Shown here: positions 1-4,535 of the stretch, piece after piece | How the letters are laid out: each line of letters opens with the position of its first letter | Position numbering within the stretch: position 1 is the first letter of the stretch | From: Planctomycetota bacterium | GTDB lineage: Bacteria; Planctomycetota; Phycisphaerae; WQYP01; JAJZKY01 | Direction: 5' to 3' | NCBI GenBank assembly: GCA_021803885.1 | Contig: JAJZKY010000350.1 | Coordinates: 1-5,727, forward strand | DNA: 5,727 nucleotides | The notes under the pieces: model-generated | Seen by the model: the letters and a program-made list of their open reading frames with translations, nothing else | Told to the model about the DNA's origin: nothing | Database searches by the model: none | Translations under genes and position numbers: made by a program

Positions 1-125
1 GAAGTTGCACGGCAGCATCTCGTCGAGAGACAAGAGCTTCGCGTTGACGAGACTGCACAACAGACGGACGTCGCCATTTCGCATCGCTCACGACCGAGAC
101 ATGGCGCTCTCGCCGGCAGCCTGCC
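1..125. repeat. Terminal direct repeat, left copy
   Basis: These 125 bases are identical to 5603-5727. An exact repeat at both contig ends is what an assembler leaves when a circular molecule is closed on itself, giving a 5602-bp circle. A true direct terminal repeat, or one period of a larger tandem array, would look the same. No gene can be assigned inside it. It contains a small palindrome at 18-28 (TCTCG-T-CGAGA). Confidence 0.95.
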
Positions 126-279
126 GCCCGCCGCGATGCCCACCGAAACACCCTCCAATGTTCAGGCTGAACTTTGGTGAGAGTTATTCTCCGGCAACAG
201 CCGTAGAACTTCCTTTCATGCGGGCCAGGCCAAGCCGCAATTCCGCTCTGCCGCCTGGTCCGCAACAACGATCGATTTC

Positions 280-284
280 AAGGA
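280..284 (+). promoter_or_regulatory. Ribosome binding site for the 121-aa hypothetical
   Basis: AAGGA lies 10 nt before the ATG at 295. It supports that start over the overlapping open frame that begins at position 5. Confidence 0.6.
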
Positions 285-294
285 TGGAACCCTC

Positions 295-660
295 ATGTCA
301 ATGTCTCTGCGTCCCGTCATCGAACAGTGGAACACCCATACAAGCTGTTTCCTCGCGCATGACGAAATCATTACCCTGTTTCACGAACTGGCAGCTCGCG
401 CCGATACTCTGTGCTCCGAGACCGATTACGGCGACAAAACCGCGATCTGGATCCAGGATGGCAAAAGGCTGCTGGATTTCATCGGGTACGATCCGGATTT
501 CAACGCCGAGAGCCTGATGAAGAGCCTGCAAGACGAGAATGTGGAAGTGAACGCCAGCGATCTCGGGTTCCTTATCCACAACATGCAATCCTTGGCCAGG
601 GACTGGCGCAGTTCCATCAACAATGCAGGCGAGCTTCGATTCTACGTCGATGCCTGGTAA
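295..660 (+). CDS. Hypothetical protein, 121 aa
   Basis: I do not recognise the family. The product is a soluble protein with acidic stretches. It has no signal peptide, membrane segment or Cys cluster, and the body (from about residue 20) looks alpha-helical. It contains a Trp-rich phrase AIWIQDGKRLLDFIGYD near residues 50-66 and ends in LRFYVDAW. The ATG at 295 is chosen because AAGGA precedes it by 10 nt. The stop at 658-660 is followed by a perfect hairpin and then, 64 nt later, by the WGR-ligase gene on the same strand, so the two may share a transcript. Small proteins beside plasmid repair genes are common, but no role can be assigned. I am fairly sure it is coding, because of the RBS and ordinary amino-acid composition. 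Confidence 0.7.
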   Translation: MSMSLRPVIEQWNTHTSCFLAHDEIITLFHELAARADTLCSETDYGDKTAIWIQDGKRLLDFIGYDPDFNAESLMKSLQDENVEVNASDLGFLIHNMQSLARDWRSSINNAGELRFYVDAW

Positions 661-664
661 GTAC

Positions 665-687
665 GCGCGGAGGCCTGGCCTCCGCGC
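665..687 (+). promoter_or_regulatory. Perfect intergenic hairpin (11-bp arms)
   Basis: GCGCGGAGGCC and its exact reverse complement flank a single central T, giving a very stable GC-rich stem just after the stop at 660. There is no T-run after it, so it is not a classic intrinsic terminator. It could pause polymerase, protect an mRNA 3' end, or be a protein site. It lies 37 nt before the start codon of the ligase gene. Confidence 0.6.
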
Positions 688-710
688 CGCTCCACCTACT
701 CTGAAACAGC

Positions 711-715
711 AGGAG
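711..715 (+). promoter_or_regulatory. Ribosome binding site of the WGR-ligase gene
   Basis: AGGAG lies 9 nt before the ATG at 725. This decides the start over the in-frame ATG at 623, which lies inside the upstream gene and would add 34 residues encoded partly by the hairpin. Confidence 0.75.
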
Positions 716-724
716 TTGTTCACC

Positions 725-1843
725 ATGCCCAATATTTTGCAATCTGGCTCGCCTGAAAAAATCAGCCTCTATTATCGCGACAATGGCTCGGACAAGGTAT
801 ACCACTCCCAGATCGAAGCCCAGGGCGGTCAGTACGTCGTCAATTTCCAGTACGGCCGCCGCGGCTCCACGCTCCAAACCGGGACGAAAACTGCCGCTCC
901 TGTCGACCACCCCAGGGTCCTGAAAATCTTCGAGAAGCTGGTCCAGGAAAAGAAAGCCAAAGGCTACACGCCCGGTGAGGACGGCACTCCCTTCGCCGGC
1001 GCCGAACAGTCCGGCAGAACCAGCGGCATGGTCCCGCAACTGCTCAATCCGATTGACGAGGAGCGCTTGCAAGCCCTTCTGGACGATCCCTCGTACATGA
1101 TGCAGGAAAAGAAAGACGGGGTTCGCCTGATGGTCCGCTTTGTCCGTGGCGAGGTCATCGGATCGAACCGCAAAGGGCTGATCGTTCCGATTTCGGTCGC
1201 GATCGAGGCCGGCGTGAAAGAACTGGTTGGAGGTGGCCAAGCCGTACTCGACGGAGAAGCGATCGGAGATGTCTACTATATCTTCGATCTACTGGAGATC
1301 GATGACGTGGACCTGCGTTCATGTGGTGTCGAAGAACGCTGGTCTCGTCTTCAAGCCCTGTTTGGGCCGCGTGAAGGCGGTCTCATCCGTCTCGTCGCTG
1401 TATCGCGCAAGCCGTGGCACAAGCAGCAGACCTTTGCCGATTTGAGAGCTGTCGGAGCTGAAGGCGTCGTCTTCAAAAAATACAATGTGCCCTACGTTCC
1501 CGGCCGCCCCAACTCCGGCGGCGATCATCTGAAATTCAAATTCAAAGCGTCGGCAACCGCCCAAGTCATCGGCCAGAACACCGGCAAACGCAGTGTCATG
1601 ATCTCCATGCTGCAAGACAGCGCAATCGGCAACCCTGCTCTCGTTGGAGTTGGCAGCGTTACCGTTCCAGCCAGCTTCGGTATTCCGGAACCGGGAAATT
1701 GCGTCGAGGTCGAGTACCTGTACGCCTATCCTGGCGGCTCATTGTTCCAGCCAGTCTACAAAGGGCGGCGCTACGACAAAGACCAGCCGGACTTCTACAG
1801 TAGCCTGAAATTCAAGCAGGCGGCTGAAGACGAGGACGTGTAA
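725..1843 (+). CDS. WGR domain fused to ATP-dependent DNA ligase core
   Basis: A 372-aa cytoplasmic enzyme predicted to seal nicks in duplex DNA with ATP through a lysyl-AMP intermediate. Residues about 13-81 form a WGR domain, with the signature Trp replaced by Tyr (YGR at 43-45) and the usual tail FEKLVQEKKAKGY. WGR domains, as in PARPs, bind DNA or RNA at breaks. Residues about 104-275 carry the nucleotidyltransferase motifs in order: I, K129-K-D131-G132-V-R134, with K129 the likely nucleophile; a divergent Ia, SNRKG at 147-151; III, LDGEAI at 175-180; IIIa, YYIFDLLEID at 184-193; IV, EGVVFKK at 246-252; V, LKFKFK at 269-274. The C-terminal 95 or so residues fit an OB fold. No large helical DNA-binding domain precedes the core, so it is a small ligase with WGR in that position. 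It lies 64 nt after the 121-aa gene and is closed by a terminator. An RNA ligase or mRNA-capping-like activity is less likely. Function is inferred from motifs. Confidence 0.88.
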   Translation: MPNILQSGSPEKISLYYRDNGSDKVYHSQIEAQGGQYVVNFQYGRRGSTLQTGTKTAAPVDHPRVLKIFEKLVQEKKAKGYTPGEDGTPFAGAEQSGRTSGMVPQLLNPIDEERLQALLDDPSYMMQEKKDGVRLMVRFVRGEVIGSNRKGLIVPISVAIEAGVKELVGGGQAVLDGEAIGDVYYIFDLLEIDDVDLRSCGVEERWSRLQALFGPREGGLIRLVAVSRKPWHKQQTFADLRAVGAEGVVFKKYNVPYVPGRPNSGGDHLKFKFKASATAQVIGQNTGKRSVMISMLQDSAIGNPALVGVGSVTVPASFGIPEPGNCVEVEYLYAYPGGSLFQPVYKGRRYDKDQPDFYSSLKFKQAAEDEDV

Positions 1844-1872
1844 CCCAGCGACATACTAACACCCACCAAGCC

Positions 1873-1910
1873 CCCCAGAGGGCGCTCTGCGCCTTCTGGG
1901 GCCGTTTTCT
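1873..1910 (+). terminator. Rho-independent terminator after the ligase gene
   Basis: A 13-bp stem (CCCCAGAGGGCGC at 1873-1885 paired with GCGCCTTCTGGGG at 1889-1901, one G-T wobble) closes a TCT loop and is followed by CCGTTTTCT. It begins 29 nt after the ligase stop. The strong GC stem and short T-run are typical of intrinsic terminators. It should separate the ligase transcript from the downstream genes. Confidence 0.8.
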
Positions 1911-1940
1911 GCGGTCCCTACAAACCAACCCCATCCGGGT

Positions 1941-1946
1941 GAGGAG
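1941..1946 (+). promoter_or_regulatory. Ribosome binding site of the DUF3085-like gene
   Basis: GAGGAG ends 9 nt before the ATG at 1956. It supports that start. Confidence 0.75.
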
Positions 1947-1955
1947 ATACTTCTT

Positions 1956-2411
1956 ATGGCAACTCTTACCTTCGCTGCTCCGTCCGTGCTCGAACTGCTG
2001 CGTCATGCCGTTGCGGCACCCAAACACACCTCTCCCTATAGCCAGGAAGATCCCAGTCCGGGCCTCTTCTTGGTCAAGGATGAAGGCGTTTACCTGATGT
2101 CGAACGGCAAGCCTGCTCTCCCCGGTGAAAACGCGGCGAACAAAGTGGTCTACGCCAAAGGCTACGAACCGCTCACAGAAAAAAGGCGCGATGGCAGCGA
2201 TGCGTGGGGCGAGCGATACGAAAAGATACGCGCCGCAGTCGGAGGCGACGACTTCGCAGAGTTCCTTCCTGCGGATTCGTTCAAAAAGCTTCAGCCGCAG
2301 GACAAGCTTTCAATCCGGCTTTCCGCGACCAAGATCGACATCTGTATCATCCCATCTACCACCCCGGCCCCGGTTCACCCTGGCAAGGCCATCCTTTCCG
2401 ATATCCACTGA
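1956..2411 (+). CDS. DUF3085-like domain protein, 151 aa
   Basis: The central phrase at residues about 27-52 resembles the DUF3085 family as I remember it: YSQEDPSPGLFLVKDEGVYL, followed by MSNGKP. The later VVYAKGYEP and GGDDFAEFLP also fit. DUF3085 proteins are short soluble proteins of unknown function found in proteobacteria, often on plasmids. No signal peptide, membrane segment or catalytic motif is visible. The N-terminal 20 or so residues look helical (SVLELLRHAVAA), the body looks like mixed beta strands, and the tail is Pro-rich. It is the first gene after the terminator and 111 nt before RNase HII. It may have its own promoter in 1911-1940, although none is obvious. The family call comes from sequence memory, not a profile search; the coding call is firm. 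Confidence 0.75.
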   Translation: MATLTFAAPSVLELLRHAVAAPKHTSPYSQEDPSPGLFLVKDEGVYLMSNGKPALPGENAANKVVYAKGYEPLTEKRRDGSDAWGERYEKIRAAVGGDDFAEFLPADSFKKLQPQDKLSIRLSATKIDICIIPSTTPAPVHPGKAILSDIH

Positions 2412-2439
2412 GATACTTCGGAAATTTTGCCCTGCAGTG

Positions 2440-2466
2440 TTGAATATGGGCAACATCCGGTATAGT
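2440..2466 (+). promoter_or_regulatory. Candidate sigma70 promoter upstream of rnhB
   Basis: TTGAAT (2440-2445) and TATAGT (2461-2466) resemble -35 and -10 boxes with a 15-nt spacer. Using TAGTAT at 2463 instead gives 17 nt. They lie in the most AT-rich intergenic stretch of the window (about 41% GC over 2411-2490 by hand count). A further TTGACA at 2484-2489 is a perfect -35 match but has only a poor -10 partner. GTATTGTGACGAATAC at 2465-2480 has 5-nt inverted ends and could be an operator. Confidence 0.35.
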
Positions 2467-2510
2467 ATTGTGACGAATACGTTTTGACAAGCGTCCCTGT
2501 CCCGCGCGAT

Positions 2511-2516
2511 AGGAGG
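2511..2516 (+). promoter_or_regulatory. Ribosome binding site of rnhB
   Basis: A perfect AGGAGG lies 6 nt before the ATG at 2523. It decides this start over the in-frame upstream codon at 2484, which sits before the Shine-Dalgarno sequence. Confidence 0.85.
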
Positions 2517-2522
2517 CCCCGC

Positions 2523-3095
2523 ATGCAACCTCTTGAGACCGATGTGGCCGGCAGCAAGTCGCAGATGCTGCGACGGCTCGTCTGCAGCTGGCATTACGAA
2601 GACCATGCACGGGAAAAGTATGGCGCCACAGCCATCGCAGGGATTGACGAAGCGGGTCGCGGGTGTCTCGCCGGGGCCTGCTTTGCGGCCGCAGTCGTTC
2701 TCGACCGCTCTGTCGTCATTGCCGATGGCGGTATCCGGGATTCCAAGATGCTCGCGACCAAGAAGCGCGAGCGCATCGCACAGGAAATCCGGGACGATGC
2801 CATTTGCTATGCGGTGGCCTCCGTCGATGCGGCCACAATCGACAGAATCAATATCGCCGAGGCTGCCAAGCTGGCCATGGCCCGCGCCATCGCCGCTCTC
2901 GATCCGCAGCCGGATTTCCTTTTGGTCGATGGTTTTAAACTCGACCATTCCCTTCCTCAGTTCGTGATCGCGCATGGCGACGGACTGAGTTTTTCCATCG
3001 CTGCCGCCAGCATCCTGGCGAAAGTTGCCAAGAATGCCGAGATGCTCTGGAGATGTCCGCTCGGTATCCCGGTTACAACTTTGAATCGAATATGA
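2523..3095 (+). CDS. rnhB: Ribonuclease HII, frame-disrupted, catalytic part
   Basis: RNase HII cuts the RNA strand of RNA-DNA hybrids and nicks DNA 5' of embedded ribonucleotides, starting ribonucleotide excision repair. All four acidic metal ligands of bacterial RNase HII are visible: D42 and E43 in GIDEAGRG, D136 in LLVDG, and D153 in GDG. They are followed by the family signature AAASILAKV (160-168). DSKML (73-77) and IDRINIAEA (106-114) also match. After M174 the homology leaves this frame: the last 16 residues ([16 protein letters not shown]) do not fit the family, and the stop at 3093 is premature. The expected C-terminal module continues in another frame from 3047. Departures from the usual family text include GRGC for GRGP and AKVAKN for AKVTRD. 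The N-terminus is about 26 residues longer than E. coli RnhB. If the frame is truly broken, the 190-aa product keeps its catalytic residues but loses the C-terminal helices that contact substrate. Confidence 0.85.
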   Translation: MQPLETDVAGSKSQMLRRLVCSWHYEDHAREKYGATAIAGIDEAGRGCLAGACFAAAVVLDRSVVIADGGIRDSKMLATKKRERIAQEIRDDAICYAVASVDAATIDRINIAEAAKLAMARAIAALDPQPDFLLVDGFKLDHSLPQFVIAHGDGLSFSIAAASILAKVAKNAEMLWRCPLGIPVTTLNRI

Positions 3096-3262
3096 GCTAT
3101 GGAACCAAAGACCACCTGGAAGCGCTTCGCAGATTGGGTCCATGCCCAATTCATCGCAAGACGTTCCATCCTGTTGCGCAGGCTGAGATCCCGTGGGGCA
3201 GTGGTCACGTCAATAACGCAGCCTTTCAAAACGACCTGATCGCCATCGGTCGCAGTTTTTGA
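3047..3262 (+). pseudogene. rnhB: RNase HII C-terminal part in a shifted frame
   Basis: This frame encodes [12 protein letters not shown], then [20 protein letters not shown] and RKTFHPV, which is the typical C-terminal end of RNase HII ([25 protein letters not shown]). It carries the conserved Tyr of the GYGT element, which helps recognise the RNA-DNA junction, but HKGY is replaced by NMSY. It is not a likely separate gene: the ATG at 3053 has GGAG directly abutting it, with no spacing. It belongs to the 2523 gene through a 2-nt gain (CTCT for CT at 3045-3048), a -1 shift, or a sequencing error. The joined protein would be about 245 aa. Its last 30 or so residues are an unfamiliar tail. Confidence 0.8.
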
Positions 3263-3267
3263 TCTAC

Positions 3268-3274
3268 GGGAGGG
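3268..3274 (+). promoter_or_regulatory. Ribosome binding site of the 67-aa Cys-rich gene
   Basis: GGGAGGG lies 4 nt before the ATG at 3279. The site starts 6 nt after the rnhB stop at 3262, suggesting co-transcription with rnhB. Confidence 0.65.
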
Positions 3275-3278
3275 AAAA

Positions 3279-3482
3279 ATGCTTATCAGCAAAGCGCAGG
3301 CGGTGAAGGTCCTCGAATCCTGCATATCGGACGAGTTTGTGTGTAAAGACTGTATGGATTATGCCGGATTGACGGAGTATCCAGACCCTGAAGTCCGTGG
3401 GACCATGGCCCGTTGCCATGTCTGCCGCAACCGCAAGCCGTGCCATACGGTGCAGGAGTGGCGAGGCGTGAGCGCCGCGTGA
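3279..3482 (+). CDS. Small Cys-rich protein, 67 aa, zinc-ribbon-like
   Basis: I do not recognise the family. Two CxxC pairs, C22-K-D-C25 and C46-H-V-C49, are 20 residues apart and would suit one structural zinc site. C15, C55 and H56 are additional possible ligands. The N-terminus (KAQAVKVLESC) looks helical. A basic stretch, RNRKPCH, follows the second pair. There is no signal peptide, so the protein is probably cytoplasmic. It follows rnhB by 16 nt with a good RBS and precedes a second small Cys/His protein. A nucleic-acid-binding or protein-binding zinc ribbon is plausible, but this is inference from cysteine spacing only. Confidence 0.65.
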   Translation: MLISKAQAVKVLESCISDEFVCKDCMDYAGLTEYPDPEVRGTMARCHVCRNRKPCHTVQEWRGVSAA

Positions 3483-3487
3483 GAACA

Positions 3488-3515
3488 GCGAAGCGCCAGA
3501 AAGAGGACGCTTCGC
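3488..3515 (+). promoter_or_regulatory. Inverted repeat with purine-rich loop
   Basis: GCGAAGCG (3488-3495) pairs perfectly with CGCTTCGC (3508-3515) around a 12-nt loop, CCAGAAAGAGGA. It lies between the stop at 3482 and the start at 3540. There is no T-run, so it is not an intrinsic terminator. The loop resembles a Shine-Dalgarno sequence but is too far from the ATG to serve it. Confidence 0.5.
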
Positions 3516-3539
3516 ACGATCAACACTGGAGTGGACGAA

Positions 3540-3887
3540 ATGAGCGACCGCAATCAGAAGTGGGGCGACGTAATCAAGAGAATGGCGGTAGTTGCGTCGG
3601 CTATCAACGAACCCGCTCCGACATCGACAGCATCAGCAGGGGAGCCTACCACGCCGGTGGAAGACGTGCAGCCGATCTGTGGCGAGATGACACCCTACGA
3701 AGATGCACCCGATCTCCATACCGGGTGTGCCCTGAACGTTGGTCACAAAGGGCCGCACTCCGATGGCGATTGCTCATGGGACGCAACAGAGCCGCAGCCG
3801 ACCGGCCCAGTGCGATTTCCCGTAGATAAAACCGATGAGTTCGATATGCGTGACCAAGGAGAAGCACAATGCCAAACGAGAGACTGA
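3540..3887 (+). CDS. Small protein, 115 aa, with C/GHxGPH/C motif
   Basis: The family is not recognised. The first 25 or so residues look helical. Residues 25-45 are a Pro/Thr/Ser/Ala linker. Residues 47-80 hold a Cys/His cluster: C47, then C63-ALNV-GHKGPH (68-73), then C78-SW. The phrase 'C-x-L-x(2)-GHxGPH' recurs in small uncharacterised proteins of phages and plasmids and looks like a metal site, with C47, C63, H69, H73 and C78 as candidate ligands. The tail is acidic and unstructured. ATG 3540 is preferred over the in-frame GTG 3531 because GGAG (3528-3531) lies 8 nt before it. The 3' end overlaps the next gene by 19 nt, implying translational coupling. Confidence 0.6.
   Translation: MSDRNQKWGDVIKRMAVVASAINEPAPTSTASAGEPTTPVEDVQPICGEMTPYEDAPDLHTGCALNVGHKGPHSDGDCSWDATEPQPTGPVRFPVDKTDEFDMRDQGEAQCQTRD
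3856..3861 (+). promoter_or_regulatory. Ribosome binding site of the 198-aa Cys-rich gene
   Basis: AAGGAG lies 7 nt before the ATG at 3869, inside the 3' end of the preceding gene. Confidence 0.75.
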
Positions 3888-4465
3888 GAGCCTACAGCGT
3901 TCAAGCTGACGAGATAGGATGCGTCGTGTTTGCACACTCGAATGTGGTCGCACGCCGCAACGGCGCTAACGAACTCGATATTCCTTTCGAGGGAATCGAA
4001 TCCTGCAGGCTCGCGCCAGAGTTCGATGAATTCGCACCCGGACCAGTCCCCGCCAAAGCCCTGCTGGCGGCAGGCTGGTGGCAATACTGCTCCGGATGCG
4101 GCAAACAGGTGCGCGAGGACGATGACGATTTCGAGGACGAAGCCGAAACAATTCCCGCACAACTCGTCTACGTCGGCACTCAGTCTGTTTTTTGCTCCCA
4201 ATCCTGCCACGACAACGAGGTGGCCGAAAGAGCGAAGCGGAAACAAATCCACGACGACATGCTGGCTTACGCCTTAGCCAAATGGCCAGGCATCGTCGTG
4301 ACTGGGTCCTATGAGTTTACGATTCCGCCCAGCATGTCCTTCACCTTTCCCGGAGGACAATACCCTGTCCGCTTCAATGCCGGAGAGCCGCATGTCACTG
4401 TGCTGGCTGTCGACAAAGAAGCATGGGACCGGTTCTCCAAATCAGTTTGCGTGGGGAAAAAGTAG
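3869..4465 (+). CDS. Hypothetical protein, 198 aa, with CxxC/CxxxC site
   Basis: No named family is recognised. Residues 1-60 form a compact beta-like domain (YSVQADEIGCVVFAHSNVVA, then RRNGANELD, then ESCRLAPEFDEFAPGPVP) that reads like a conserved module. GWWQYC-SGC (C74, C77) and FC-SQSC (C109, C113) make a CxxC plus CxxxC zinc-knuckle-like site around an Asp/Glu-rich loop (83-93). A helical, basic segment follows (NEVAERAKRKQIHDDMLAYA), then a C-terminal beta-rich part (VVTGSYEFTIPPSMSFTF, ending VLAVDKEAWDRF). There is no signal peptide or membrane segment. The gene overlaps the upstream gene by 19 nt, which supports one operon. The pattern suggests a structural zinc domain in a cytoplasmic protein; a role in nucleic-acid handling is a guess from context. 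Confidence 0.75.
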   Translation: MPNERLRAYSVQADEIGCVVFAHSNVVARRNGANELDIPFEGIESCRLAPEFDEFAPGPVPAKALLAAGWWQYCSGCGKQVREDDDDFEDEAETIPAQLVYVGTQSVFCSQSCHDNEVAERAKRKQIHDDMLAYALAKWPGIVVTGSYEFTIPPSMSFTFPGGQYPVRFNAGEPHVTVLAVDKEAWDRFSKSVCVGKK

Positions 4466-4473
4466 CTTTTCCC
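4454..4473 (+). promoter_or_regulatory. Hairpin spanning the stop codon of the 198-aa gene
   Basis: GGGAAAA (4454-4460) pairs with TTTTCCC (4467-4473) around a 6-nt loop, AGTAGC, that contains most of the TAG stop (4463-4465). The outer bases GCG/CGC can extend the stem through a small internal loop. It is not followed by T residues, so it is at best a weak or bidirectional attenuator between this gene and the ATPase gene. Confidence 0.4.
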
Positions 4474-4493
4474 GCGCTCCGGTTGTACCCATC

Positions 4494-4513
4494 CCCGTCT
4501 TCATCCCGTCTTC
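4494..4513 (+). repeat. Short tandem CCCGTCTTC repeat
   Basis: CCCGTCTTC occurs at 4494-4502 and again at 4505-4513 with 2 nt between, in the pyrimidine-rich leader 22 nt before the ATPase start. It is probably a small slippage duplication; no function is evident. Confidence 0.5.
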
Positions 4514-4520
4514 GCCCATA

Positions 4521-4525
4521 AAGGA
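4521..4525 (+). promoter_or_regulatory. Ribosome binding site of the AAA+ ATPase gene
   Basis: AAGGA lies 10 nt before the ATG at 4536, separated by AAA and a run of seven C. It supports this start over the in-frame ATG at 4311, which lies inside the preceding gene. Confidence 0.65.
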
Positions 4526-4535
4526 AAACCCCCCC

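Larger units (their letters stand above)
1..294. other. Leader region without a convincing gene
   Basis: No recognisable protein, RNA gene or clear promoter is seen here. On the closed circle it joins 5535-5602 to form a gap of about 362 bp between the ATPase gene and the 121-aa hypothetical, the longest non-coding stretch on the circle. An open frame runs through it from 5 to 517, but it lacks a ribosome binding site, its product is of low complexity (rich in Arg, Pro and Ser), and it overlaps the better-supported gene at 295 by more than 200 nt. If the circle replicates on its own, an origin could lie here, but I see no iterons, DnaA-box cluster or AT-rich tract. Confidence 0.5.

Noticed and set aside
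5..517. 170-codon open frame on the + strand
   Set aside because: No ribosome binding site, Pro/Ser/Arg-rich low-complexity product, and more than 200 nt overlap with the gene at 295 that has AAGGA before it.
623..724. Upstream ATG start for the ligase gene
   Set aside because: It lies inside the preceding gene, runs through the 665-687 hairpin, and has no RBS; ATG 725 has AGGAG at a good distance and begins just before the WGR domain.
617..1240. 207-codon open frame on the - strand
   Set aside because: Antisense to the WGR-ligase motifs; no recognisable product.
2310..3149. 279-codon open frame on the - strand
   Set aside because: Lies antisense to rnhB and the DUF3085-like gene, whose family motifs are clear; it is a by-product of GC-rich codon use.
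3053..3262. Independent 69-aa gene
   Set aside because: Its sequence is the C-terminal end of RNase HII, and GGAG abuts the ATG with no spacing; it is better read as the displaced end of rnhB.
3531..3539. GTG start three codons upstream of ATG 3540
   Set aside because: The GTG overlaps the GGAG Shine-Dalgarno sequence that correctly serves ATG 3540.
3743..4252. 169-codon open frame on the - strand
   Set aside because: Antisense to two supported genes; no family similarity.
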